Shown here: positions 21,274 through 32,390 of the stretch, piece by piece | Layout: the number at the start of each line of letters is the position of its first letter | Position numbering within the stretch: position 1 is the first letter of the stretch | Assembly: GCA_027886185.1 (NCBI GenBank) | Contig: WOAB01000606.1 | Location: 1,488,001-1,552,000 of the forward strand | DNA length: 64,000 nt | Reading direction: 5' to 3' | DNA from: Rheum nobile | Taxonomy: Eukaryota > Streptophyta > Magnoliopsida > Caryophyllales > Polygonaceae | The notes under the pieces: model-generated | Told to the model about the DNA's origin: nothing | The model's input: the letters and a program-made list of their open reading frames with translations, nothing else | The model's database searches: none | Translations under genes and position numbers: made by a program

Positions 21274-23695
21274 TGTAACACCCCCAAAACTTAACCCTTT
21301 TGGAAATGTATTACCACCAGTGACCCCAGTGTTCCTTACCGAGATCACCCAAGGCTTTACCACTTAAATACGATTTATGAAATGCAATTGATACACAATG
21401 ATTAAGCATTAAATTCCAAAACGTAACATTGTCAAGGAAACAAGGGTTACAAGATTACAGCCCAATCCCGAATAGGTCAATACAGAGTTTAAAACAAACA
21501 CAGCGGAAGTCTAAGAAAGTATATTACAATCAAAGTTATTGTCCAAAAGATCTCAACCTGATTAAAGAAATAATTAAAACATTTAAAAACCACCGTTGAC
21601 TCCATAGTCCTTCTGGTCTTCTGAACTACTTCTTATCTGATGTGCCGAATCGAACGGATGACACCAGCCAACCATGCAAGAGAAAATATTGGTTGGTTAG
21701 TCTAAATGAATAGACTAGCAAGGGAACAAAGCAGAATGATTCGAAGCAGTTGTATTAGGTTAGACTCCTCGTCCCTCGAATAATAATCGAGTACGCTTGT
21801 CAACCACCATACTCCTATTGGAATAACAAGAGGTATGCATAAGAGAAGATTCTGGAAGACTTAATCTTCACAGAAATCGACCCGAAAGAAGACTCCAACT
21901 GAAATGAGTCTTTAAGGAAGTATGACAAATCTGGAAAGTTACAGAATCATACAACAATGATTTAAAACTGACTGAGATGCTTCAGTCAACGACCAACCTC
22001 ACCGCCTTTCAGCGAATCCAGATCGGAAAGAAGACGTACTACATTCAAGTCAACACGAGTCTTCCTAGCGGCACTATTACCTAGCTGCCCTACTCGCTGA
22101 TCGTTCATTAATTATGTGCGTCAAGGTAGTACTTATCTGATTATGTCTCAAAAACACACATCACATTATAGACTTTTACATGTGTACCCCACCAATAGGA
22201 CGACACATCTTAGTATACGTTTCGTCGAGAGTGACGTACACCGAAAGGTTTGTGACACCAACTAAGTGTCTTGTCTCTACACACATGTGTAAGAGACTGA
22301 TCATGATCTTAGAATAGTACCAGATGGGGACGAGTCACCCCGATACCAGATTATAAAGAAACGACTGGACATAGTCCGAGTAACGTTCCTATTTAACAGT
22401 GCTAACTAAACAGTTACAGCACCACAACAGATACAAGATAAATCCACATAAAGGCCCGAAAGGCGATCACAGATAATAGCGTTGTTCTAACAGATATACA
22501 ACCTATTATATGATTTTCAAAACAGTTTATCAATACCGTTTCCACACAAACAAAATATTCATTCCAAATTAATTACTCAGATAAACTACTGATAATTAAT
22601 GTAAATATGGAACGAATGAGCAAGAGCGAACCACCACTTGCCTTACTCCGCAGAAAAGTCTAAAGACGTCAACTGGGTTCCGGGCTCAACACGGTATAGT
22701 TCTGACAACACAACAACCTTCGAATCGACCCATAAAAGGAACCCTAAGTTAGATCCGACATAAACAGTACGAATCTAAACACTGTGAAAGAACACAAAAT
22801 GAAAGACGCCACGACGACAACCAACCAAGCCAAAGCCACGAAGGCGTTCTGGGCACTGGCGGCGGTCGCTGTTCTTGGCGGCGGTCGCCGCATTCATCAC
22901 GGTGGTCGCCGTGAAGAACACGGCAGTCGCCGTGAAGAACACGGTCGACAGAGACGAGAGAAATCTCACCAAAACAAAGCGCGTTTCGACCCCTTTCAGC
23001 CTGGCTTGGTTTCTGACCTTCAAAGGCAACCACAAGGATTCAAAAGAGCTGCTGGAAACACCACCAACAACACCGACGAAAGCTTCGAAATTTCTGGCGA
23101 AGGCACAACTCTGGCGAGAGGCAAATTTGGCAGAGGTTTGGTGCTTGGATGGCTCAAAACCTCTCCCCCAACACCTCCTTTTATAGCCAAAACATCTGGA
23201 GCTCGAAGAAGAGGGCCTAGAGCTAGTTCGGCGCTTGCCAGAAATAACACCGGCGACCAACGGGCAACGACTGCTGGGCAACGATGACGGCACTTACGGC
23301 GGGCGCTGTAATTTACGGCGGTCGCCGCGGCATGACACACCAGCTGCCTCCTCGAGCATTGGGACGGCGGGCGCCGTAACTTTACGGCGGTCGCCGTGCT
23401 TGGGTCTCACTACGGCGGTCGCCGCGACTTTACGGCGGTCGCCGTGACACCTTTTTCCCACCCGTTCAGCTTTGAACGAACATGACATTAAGCCGGGATA
23501 AAAATTATCGTACGCGAACGACAATTAAAATCCAAGGCATGTTATATGTATATTATTTCATTGAGAAAATATTACAGATACAGAGCACATTACAGAATGT
23601 CTCAAACTCTCTGTATTAAATCCGACGTACACAACGGGTACTCGGGAAAATTCCATAATTCCCAATATAATCTTACAAAAAGACGGGGTATCACA
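21274..23695 (-). repeat. Element C 3' LTR
   Basis: The 2422-bp LTR is bounded by the PPT (23696-23709) and the target duplication. A TATA box (CTATAAAAGG on minus) lies at 23178-23187, with GCCGCC/GGCGGTCGCCG clusters on both sides of it (22857-22955 and 23293-23450). Open frames inside the LTR on both strands (up to 172 codons) recur in the other LTR simply because the LTRs are near-identical. Confidence 0.95.
23178..23187 (-). promoter_or_regulatory. TATA box, element C 3' LTR
   Basis: The minus strand reads GGCTATAAAAGGAGGTG, the same core as in the LTRs of D, B and F, so it is the likely RNA polymerase II promoter of this family. Confidence 0.7.
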
Positions 23696-23709
23696 TCTCC
23701 TCCCCCTTA
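23696..23709 (-). other. Polypurine tract of element C
   Basis: The minus strand reads AAGGGGGAGGAGA immediately before the LTR start TGTGATACC, the expected site for plus-strand priming. Confidence 0.85.
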
Positions 23710-23731
23710 CAAGAAGTTTTGACCCCGAAAC

Positions 23732-26662
23732 TTAGGTCGAGAATAACTCGAGAAAACGCCTGAGCATATCTGACTCGGTTTCCCACGTCTCCCAAGTAAC
23801 TTCTTCGGTCCTTGACTTGGACCACAACACTCGTACCAACGGCACGATCTTGTTGCGCAAACGCTTCTCCCGATGCTCCAAAATGCGCACGGGCAACTCT
23901 TCATAAGTACCATTAGCTTGAATCTCGATGTCTTCATAACTAAGCACATGAGATTCATCTGGTATATACTTTCTGAGTAACGATACGTGGAACACGTTAT
24001 GCACCAGGTGAGCCGATGGCGGCAATGCCAAGCGGAACGCTAGAGATCCTACTTTATCCAGAATCTCGAATGGTCCCACGTAGCGAGGGTTAAGCTTCCC
24101 ACGCTTACCAAATCTGAAAACTCCTTTGGATGGCGATACCTTGACAAAAACCTTGTCACCGACCTCGAACTCGACAGTCCTGCGCTTCCGATCTGCGTAG
24201 GACTTCTGTCGACTTTGAGCGGTCAACATCCTTTGTCTGATCAAAGCAATGTCTGAAGCCGTCCTTTCGACCAACTCTGGTCCAAGCAGAATTTTGTCGG
24301 CATTATCATCCCAACAAATCGGAGATCTGCATCTGCGACCATACAAAGCTTCAAACGGAGCCATCTTGATTGTAGCATGCCAGCTATTGTTGTACGTGAA
24401 CTCAATCAGACTCAAGCTGTCCTCCCAGCTAGTCGGACGATCGAGCATACAAGCTCTAAGCATATCCTCCATAGTCTGGATGGTCCTTTCAGACTGACCA
24501 TCTGTCTGAGGATGAAAAGCTATACTGAACCTCAACTCGGTTCACATAGCCTTATGAAGTTCCTTCCAGAATCTTGACATGAAACGGCCATCTCGGTCCG
24601 ATACAATGGTCTTAGGAATGCCATGTAAGCGGACAATCTCCTTCTGGTAAACTTCTGCTAACTTTTGGGTTTCCCATGTGATCTTGATGGCTATGAAATG
24701 AGCACTCTTCGTAAGCCTATCCACAATTACCCAGATAGCATCTCTCTGACTTCGAGTCTTGGGTAGCCCAGTGACGAAGTCCATGGAAATGTCCTCCCAT
24801 TTCCATTCTGGTACGGGGAGAGGTAGCATCTCACCACCTGGCCTGCGGTGTTCGATCTTGACCTTTTGGCAAGTTAAACACTTTGCCACAAAGTCTGCTA
24901 CGTCCCACTTCATGTTTGGCCACATAAACTTCTTCCTGAGATCCTTGTACATCTTGCTAGAGCCAGGATGCACAAAGTAAGCAGATGAATGAGCTTCTCT
25001 CATCACCAACTGACGAAGACCTTCTGTGTCAGGCTTACAGATCCGATCCTGAAACCAAAGTGATCCATCATCCTGAACCACAAAACTGGGAGCTTTCCCA
25101 TCCATCACTTCACTGCTTAACTTTACCAAGATGATGTCATCGACTTGCTTTTCTTTGATTTGATCCAGCAGTGTAGCCTGAATTTCCATCATACTCAGGT
25201 ATCCTTTACGCTGGTCATATAAGACTTCAATGTCGCATGACTCTTGGTTTAGCTTGGTCTGAGCAGTAAGTAGAGCAACTACAGTCTCATGCGTTGTCTT
25301 CCGGCTTAGTACATCAGCTACTACATTAGCCTTGCCCGGATGATACAACAACTCCATGTCGTAGTCCTTGAGCAACTCTAGCCAGCGGCGTTGTCTCATA
25401 TTTAACTCCTTCTGAGTAAATATATACTTGAGACTTTTGTGGTCGGTGAAGACTTGGCATCTTATACCGTAGAGGTAATGCCTCCAAATCTTCAGCGCAA
25501 AGACAACCGCTGCTAACTCAAGATCATGGGTCGGATAGTTTTCTTCATAAGTCTTGAGTTGTCTAGATGCGTAAGCAATGACTCTGCCCCTTTGCATCAA
25601 AACACAACCAAGACCACACTTGGAAGCATCACTATAGACCACATAATCGTCGTTCCCCTCTGGGAGTGCTAACACGGGTGCCGAGGTCAACCGTCGCTTC
25701 AACTCCTGGAAACTGACCTCGCACTTGTCATTCCAGACAAACTTCTTGTGGACCTTGCGGAGTAGATTGGTCATAGGTAGAGCGATCTTTGAAAATCCTT
25801 CTACGAACCTTCTATAATACCCGGCAAGTCCAAGAAAACTGCGCACCTCCTTCACATTCTGGGGCTGTGTCCATTTAGCCACCGCTTCAATCTTTTAGGG
25901 ATCAACCATAACCCCATTTTTATTGATCACGTGGCCTAAGAAAGCCACTTCCTTTATCCAGAATTCACACTTGGACAGTTTAGCATAAAGCTGATGTTGT
26001 CTAAGGATTGACAAGGCAATCCGTAGATGTTCTTCGTGGACTTCTTCATCCGGAGAATAGATCAGGATGTCGTCTATGAAGACCACCACGAACTTATCCA
26101 AGTACTGGTGAAAACATCGGTTCATCAAGTCCATAAAGACAGTTGGAGCATTTGTAAGCCCAAAAGGCATCACTACGAACTCGTAATGACCATATCTGGT
26201 CCTAAACGCAGTTCTAGGAATGTCCTGCTCACGAATTCTGAACTGATGATATCCAGATCTCAGGTCGATCTTGGAGAAAACCTTTGCTCCCTGCAACTGG
26301 TCCAACAAGTCATCAATCCTAGGCAAATGATACTTGTTCTTGATCGTCACCTTGTTCAACTCTCGATAGTCGATACAAAGTCGGAACGATCCGTCCTTCT
26401 TTTTAACGAACAATACCGGAGCACCCCACGGCGATGCACTCGGCCTAACATAACCTTTGTCAAGAAGATCTTCAAGTTGATTCTTCAATTCTTGCATCTC
26501 AGCTGGAGCCATCCGATATGGGGATTTGGAAATCGGCGCCGTACCAGGCTCGAGATCAATTGAAAACTCTACGTCACGATTTGGGGGTAATCCAAGAATT
26601 TCTTCCGGAAAGACATCCGAAAACTCCCTAACTACAGGAATATCAAAACTGAAGTCTATCAC
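23732..26662 (-). pseudogene. Element C pol: RT, RNase H, integrase and chromodomain
   Basis: One reading frame runs from 26662 down to 23732 with two stops, TAA at 25895-25897 and TGA at 24539-24541. RT (residues about 20-255) has VMPFGLTNAPTVF and the catalytic FIDDILIYSP. RNase H has DYVVYSDASKCGLG near residue 80 of the second segment. Integrase has an HHCC zinc site (HSSAYFVH with CLTCQ), core aspartates in DFVTGLP and VSDRDGRF, and the glutamate in GQSERTIQ. The end carries a chromodomain-like YEELPVRILEHREKRLRN with VLWSKSRTEEVTWE, which would steer integration toward modified histones. Domain order and chromodomain identify a chromovirus. The TAA replaces a glutamine codon found in element B. 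Confidence 0.9.
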
Positions 26663-27216
26663 TGCCTTATGACACTTCCGTCAATCCATACCGAGAATAA
26701 TTATCGTATGGGACCATGGTTATTTAGGTCAAATCGCTTTGAATTTCTTACCCTTGATGGTAATCGACAATTCCGACAGACGATTGGTTCCCACTAAATG
26801 GTCACCATCTTGGATCAGCCCACTACATGGTTCACAGACGACTCACTAGTGGCTCTGAGCCCAGGCCCAGCCATTACCAGCGTCCACTGTTGCCATGAGC
26901 CGCTGTCCATACATCTCAACCCATCCTTAGTAGCTCCACCTAATTAATAGGCAGCCATCTCTTAAGAGGTTGTTGGTGAGTCTCGAACACGAGACCTTAC
27001 CCTATACCAAGCAACGAAACATTAACTTGGTATAAACCAAAGGTTTATATATAAGAAGAGTTACAACAAAAGGTTCATAACCTCGTTGCACACACAACTT
27101 AACTTACAACCATCCAAAATTAAAGTCTGGGTAGCACCCACATCAACAACACATTAACAAAAGTGTAATGCCGATACAAAGTACTCTAAGCATTAGGATC
27201 ATAGGGTCCATCCGCC
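26663..27216 (-). pseudogene. Element C protease region, disrupted
   Basis: Comparison with the intact protease start in element D (63655-64000) shows the same region here in decayed form. The catalytic DSGA triad of D reads D-V-G-A at about 27132-27143, downstream sequence is split by a SINE at about 26832-27058, and the remainder (IPIxG-like YDxxL region) lies near 26680-26830. No open frame spans it, so this copy lacks a functional protease. Confidence 0.7.
26832..27058 (-). mobile_element. Diverged SINE inserted in the element C protease
   Basis: On the minus strand a box B-like GTGTTCGAGACTC precedes CACCAACAACCTC, the same order as in the SINE at 16430-16611. It then continues with diverged body sequence to GGCTGGGCCTGGGC. 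The head differs: box A is replaced by a TTTGGTTTATACCAAG palindrome. Element D shows uninterrupted coding sequence at this site, so it is an insertion. Confidence 0.6.
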
Positions 27217-28520
27217 TCACGCATCACGACGTTGACCCTGACTTCCAGAAGTCACTAGGGCTTTCCTCTTATCCTGCGCAGTTGTCTGCATCGAAGGATT
27301 GGAAGTCTCTGCTGGTTTAAACATATGTCTGTTGTTTGGACTAACAGACCCCTGATGAGACTCCGCTCCTTTCTGCATTTCCTTCTGACAGAACCTCTGC
27401 ATATGCCCTTCCTTCCCACAACCAAAACATGCCTTCTTCTCATACCGACATGCAAAACTTTTGTGCCCAGAAGCACCACAATAGTGACACTGAATCACTC
27501 CGCTGCTCTAACCTGAGCCCCTGGCAGAGTCAGACTGAGTTGTCTCAGTCTTAGCATGACCAGACTTCTCAAACTTGGTAGGCGATGCCGGTCGTTTGAA
27601 CGAACCAACCTGGCGATCCTGTTGCCCACCCTTTCCCTTAACTTGATTCTCCCCCTCTTATGAGCGGACTCCTCCAGAGTTACCTCTAACTTGTAGGCCG
27701 CATCCACGTACTGCTCCAGAGTAGAGCATGTGTGGTGCACCATCCATGGCTTAATATCTAGGCTCATCCATTCATAGAAGTACTAGATCTTTTGTGCCTC
27801 ACTGGATATCTGCGGTTCAACATACTGTAGCAAATGATTGAATTTAGTGGCAAGCTCGGTCACCTTCAATCCATCCGTCTTAGGATACAATAACTCCTTG
27901 TGTTTCTCCTCCCTCATAGCACGAGAGAAGAAACGGTCCGTCATCTTGGTCTTAAACATTGACCAGGTCAACACCGGGCTATCAGCTAAGCCGGTACTCT
28001 CCCACCATTCACTGGCTTCTTCCTTCAACTGTAGAGAAGCTATGTGCACTTTCTCCGCTTCAGTGCACTCCATATTACGGAACAATCGCTCCATGTGGGA
28101 AAACCAATGAGCCACTCTGACTGGCTCTTCTTTTCCATCGTAGTTGTCAGGTCTCATAGAGTTAATGGCCTTCAGTGCTCGGCCATACTCACCTCTATTC
28201 CTGACTGCTTCTCCTCGGTGTTCATAAACATTAGGTTCCTCGAACCTATGAACTACTGGAGGTACTGGCACTCCTTGTGCCTGAGGTGCGATTGGTCGCA
28301 TTATCTCGGTAAATGCTTGCATAACAATCCCTCGAATTGTTGCGACTGTTGCTGCATCGAGCACTACTGGAGCGTCGGCATGAGCTTGGCCATTTCCTCC
28401 TGGATTATTATTGAAGACAGACTCACGCTCTCCTGATGGGTCTGCAACATTTCTCGGGTTTGGTCTGGGGTCATTACTCGGCCCAGCACCAGCACGGATA
28501 ACGTTCCTTGTGTTCACCAT
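27217..28520 (-). pseudogene. Element C gag
   Basis: Chromovirus gag starting MVNTRNVIRAGAG at 28520. The capsid core (HWFSHMERLFRNMEC, EEASEWWEST, DRFFSRAMREEKHKELLYP) is open down to a stop at 27783-27785. The frame then continues for about 260 bp (KPWMVHHTCSTLEQYVDAAYKLEV) and shifts to the nucleocapsid at 27217-27498, where two CCHC knuckles are visible: CHYCGASGHKSFAC and CFGCGKEGHMQRFC. Very similar to the gags of B and D. Only a stop and a frameshift separate it from an intact frame. Confidence 0.85.
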
Positions 28521-28682
28521 CCGTTTACCGATCAAATTCCAAGGATTTTATCACATTAATATCATTCTGATATATTTATCGTAATAAAATCAACTTAGAA
28601 TAGATCAACTTGGTAATTTCTATTGATGGACTCAAACCGAGTTACTAGGTTCTACAACCTCAACTCACAACGAGCGAACTGG

Positions 28683-28770
28683 GAATCAAGCCTAACTGGA
28701 GATGGCGAAACCACCTCGGCTTCTCCCGGGGTTCCTCTGAAGAGAACAGAATGCACCCATATCTAACGGG
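28683..28770 (-). pseudogene. Remnant of the pre-gag ORF in element C
   Basis: Minus-strand GGGTGCATTCTGTTCTCTTC and GAAGCCGAGGTGGTTTCGCC align with the start of the element D leader ORF. As in element B, the ATG and most of the ORF are missing, and the junction to the gag leader is similar in B and C, suggesting a shared deletion ancestry. Confidence 0.55.
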
Positions 28771-28955
28771 GCAACGGGAAATAAATTAGTCTTTCTAGAC
28801 ATAGAAGCAAGCTTACTATATCATACTATAAAGAAGACACGACTATGAACGGTGTTTTTAAATTCTTTTCAGAATGAAAATTCAGAGCCCTTTTTAAAGC
28901 ATTTCGAAAATGGATAAATGGTTTATAAAAATTCCAAACCCGTTTTAAAACCTTT

Positions 28956-28968
28956 TGCTCTGATACCA
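28956..28968 (-). other. Primer binding site of element C (initiator tRNA-Met)
   Basis: The minus strand reads GTTGTGGTATCAGAGC after the LTR end TGTTACA; the TGGTATCAGAGC core is complementary to initiator tRNA-Met. Confidence 0.9.
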
Positions 28969-28972
28969 CAAC

Positions 28973-31394
28973 TGTAACACCCCCAAAACTTAACCCTTTT
29001 GGAAATGTATTACCGCCAGTGACCCCAATGTTCCTTACCGAGATCACCCAAGGCTTTACCACTTAAATACGATTTATGAAATGCAATTGATACACAATGA
29101 TCAAGCATTAAATTCCAAAATGTAACATTGTCAAGGAAACAAGGGTTACGGGATTACAGCCCAATCCCGAATAGGTCAATACAGAGTTTAAAACAAACAC
29201 AGCGAAAGTCTAAGAAAGTATATTACAATCAAAGTTATTGTCCAAAAGATCTCAACCTAATTAAAGAAATAATTAAAACATTGAAAAACCACCGTTGACT
29301 CCATAGTCCTTCTGGTCTTCTGAACTACTTCTTATCTGATGTGCCGAATCGAACGGATGACACCAGCCAACCATGCAAGGGAAAATATTGGTTGGTTAGT
29401 CTAAATGAATAGACTAGCAAGGGAACAAAGCAGAATGGTTCAAAGCAGTTGTATTAGGTTAGACTCCTCGTCCCTCGAATAATAATCGAGTACGCTTGTC
29501 AACCACCATACTCCTACTGGAATAACAAGAGGTATGCATAAGAGAAGATTCTGGAAGACTTAATCTTCACAGAAATCGACCCGAAAGAAGACTCCAACTG
29601 AAATGAGTCTTTAAGGAAGTATGACAAATCTGGAAAGTTACAGAATCATACAACAATCATTTAAAACTGACTGAGATGCTTCAGTCAACGACCAACCTCA
29701 CCGCCTTTCAGCGAATCCAGATCGGAAAGAAGACGTACTACATTCAAGTCAACACGAGTCTTCCTAGCGGCACTATTACCTAGCTGCCCTACTCGCTGAT
29801 CGTTCATTAATTATGTGCGTCAAGGTAGCACTTATCTGATTATGTCTCAAAAACACACATCACATTATAGACTTTTACATGTGTACCCCACCAATGGGAC
29901 GACACATCTTAGTATACGTTTCGTCGAGAGTGACGTACACCGAAAGGTTTGTGACACCAGCTAAGTGTCCTGTCTCTACACACATGTGTAAGAGACCGAT
30001 CATGATCTTAGAATAGTACCAGATGGGGACGAGCCACCCCGATACCAGATTATAAAGAAACGACTGGACAGAGTCCGAGTAACGTTCCTATTTAATAGTG
30101 CTAACTAAACAGTTACAGCACCACAACAGATACAGGATAAATCCACATAAAGGCCCGAAAGGCGATCACAGATAATAGCGTTGTTCTAACAGATATACAA
30201 CCTATTATATGATTTTCAAAACAGTTTATCAAAACCGTTTCCAGACAAACAGAATATTCATTCCAAATTAATTACTCAGATAAACTACTGATAATTAATG
30301 TAAATATGGAACGAATGAGCAAGAGCGAACCACCACTTGCCTTACTCCGCAGAAAAGTCTAAAGACGTCAACTGGGTTCCGGGCTCGACACGGTATAGTT
30401 CTGACAGCACAACAACCTTCGAGTCGACCCATAAAAGGAACCCTAAGTTAGATCCGACATAAACAGTACGAATCTAAACACTGCGAAAGAACACGAAAGG
30501 AAAGACGCCACGACGACAACCAACCAAGCCAAAGCCACGAAGGCATTCTGGGCACTGGCGGCGGTCGTTGTTCTTGGCGGCGGTCGCCGCATTCATCACG
30601 GCGGTCGCCGTGAAGAACACGGCGGTCGCCGTGAAGAACACGGTCGACAGAGACGAGAGAAATCTCACCAAAACAAAGCGCGTTTTGACCCCTTTCAGCC
30701 TGGCTTGGTTTTTGACCTTCAAAGGCAACCACAAGGCTTCAAAAGAGCTGCTGGAAACACCACCAACAACACCGACGAAAGCTTTGAAATTTCCGGCGAA
30801 GGCACAACTCCGGCGAGAGGCAAATTTGGCAGAGGTTTGGTGCTTGGATGGCTCAAAACCTCTCCCCCAACACCTCCTTTTATAGCCAAAACATCTGGAG
30901 CTCGAAGAAGAGGGCCTAGAGCTAGTTCGGCGCTCACCAGAAATAATGCCAGCGACCAACGGGCAACGACTGCTGGGCAACGATGACGACACTTACGGCG
31001 GGCGCCGTAATTTACGGCGGTCACCGCGGCATGACACACCAGCTGCCTCCTCGAGCGTTGGGACGGTGGGCGCCGTAACTTTACGGCGGTCGCCGTGCTT
31101 GGGTCTCACTACGGCGGTCGCCGCGACTTTACGGCGGTCGCCGTGACACATTTTTCCCGCCCGTTCAGCTTTGAACGAACATGACATTAAGCCGGGATAA
31201 AAATTATCGTACGCGAACGACAATTAAAATCCAAGGCATGTTATCTGTATATTATTTCACTGAGAAAATATTACAGATACAGAGCACATTACAGAATGTC
31301 TCAAACTCTCTGTATTAAATCCGACGTACACAACGGGTACTCGGGAAAATTCCATAATTCCCAATATAATCTTACAAAAATACGGGGTATCACA
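28973..31394 (-). repeat. Element C 5' LTR
   Basis: 2422 bp, equal in length to the 3' LTR. The TATA box on minus is at 30876-30885, with GCCGCC/GGCGGTCGCCG clusters at about 30556-30655 and 30992-31145. It begins TGTGATACCCCG at 31394 and ends GGGTGTTACA at 28973. Confidence 0.95.
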
Positions 31395-31399
31395 ATGGT

Positions 31400-31640
31400 A
31401 ATCATGTAGATGATTACATCTATTCTATCAAGAGTAAGGATTGTAGACCAAATTGGTTAAGGATACCAACCTAAGGAGGTTAGGGTATTTACTTCGAGAG
31501 AAGTTTAGAAGTAAGAGTAAGAGAATATGTATTCTCATAAATAGTATAGCGAATCTATTGTGGTGATCATAACTTTGAGAATAGTCACGAGTTAGTACAA
31601 GTATAGCATATGGCGATAGGATATGCTGAGAACTTGTGTA
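31400..31640 (+). other. Element B spacer, continued
   Basis: Continuation of the unassigned spacer of 19773-21273 on the far side of element C. It shows no coding similarity and ends where integrase-like sequence starts (CTCGATCGTCCGACTAGC). Confidence 0.5.
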
Positions 31641-32354
31641 CTCGATCGTCCGACTAGCTAGAGGGACAGCCTGAGTCTGATTGAGTTCACATACAATAAT
31701 AGCTGGCACGCTACTATCAAGATGGCTCCATTCAAGGCTTTGTACGGTCGAAAGTGCAGATCTCCGATTTGTTGGGATGAGAATGCCGACAAGATTCTGC
31801 TCAGACCAGAGTTGGTCGAGAGAACAGCTTCGGACATTGTTTTGATTAGACAAAGAATGTTGACCGCCCAGAGTCGACATAAGTCTTACACGGATCGGAA
31901 GCATAGAACTGTTGAGTTCGAGGTTGGTGACAAAGTATTTGTCAAAGTATCCCCATCCAAGGGTGTGTTCAGAGTTGGTAACCGTGAGAAGCTTAACCCT
32001 CGCTATGTGGGACCATTCGAGATTCTTGATAGAGTGGGATCTCTAGCATACCGCTTGGCATTGCCTCCGTTGGCACACCTAGTGCATAATGTGTTCCACG
32101 TATCCTTGCTAAGGAAATATGTGCCAGATGAATCTCATGTGCTGAGCTATGAGGATATCGAGATTCAAGCAAATGGTACCTACGAAGAGATGCCTGTGCA
32201 CATTCTCGAGCATCGTGAGAAGCAATTACGCAACAAGATCGTACCGTTGGTACGAATTCTGTGGTCCAAGTCAGGGACAGAAGAAATTACTTGGGAAACA
32301 TAGGAAACTGAAGCAGATATGCTCAGACGTTTTCCCGAGTTATTTGCAACCTAA
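31641..32354 (+). pseudogene. Element B integrase C-terminus with chromodomain
   Basis: Open mainly from 31722 to 32303 (KMAPFKALYGRKCRSPICW), with EVGDKVFVKVSPSKGVFR, then GPFEILDRVGSLAYRLALPP and the chromodomain-like YEEMPVHILEHREKQLRNK with LWSKSGTEEITWE. The catalytic core and zinc domain are absent. A TAG at 32301 replaces a TGG found in element C (WET-WETE). This matches the C-terminus of element C closely. Confidence 0.85.
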
Positions 32355-32377
32355 GTTTCGGGGTCGAAACTTCTTTT

Positions 32378-32390
32378 AAGGGGGAGGTGG
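32378..32390 (+). other. Polypurine tract of element B
   Basis: AAGGGGGAGGTGG lies directly before the LTR start TATGATACCCCG, where element C has TGTGATACCCCG. Confidence 0.8.

Larger units (their letters stand above)
21274..31394 (-). mobile_element. Element C: Tekay/Del-like chromovirus, nearly complete
   Basis: The minus-strand element starts TGTGATACCCCG at 31394 and ends GGGTGTTACA at 21274, flanked by ATGGT at 21269-21273 and 31395-31399. The two LTRs are both 2422 bp and differ by eye at only about 1-2 percent of sites, mostly transitions, so it is the youngest complete insertion here. It keeps PBS, gag, pol with chromodomain, and PPT, with a SINE in protease and two nonsense codons in pol. 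Confidence 0.95.

Noticed and set aside
22775..23293. 172-codon ORF in the C 3' LTR, with a twin at 30474-30992
   Set aside because: The two are the same because they lie in near-identical LTRs; overlapping frames on both strands are equally open in this GC-rich part, and no domain is visible.
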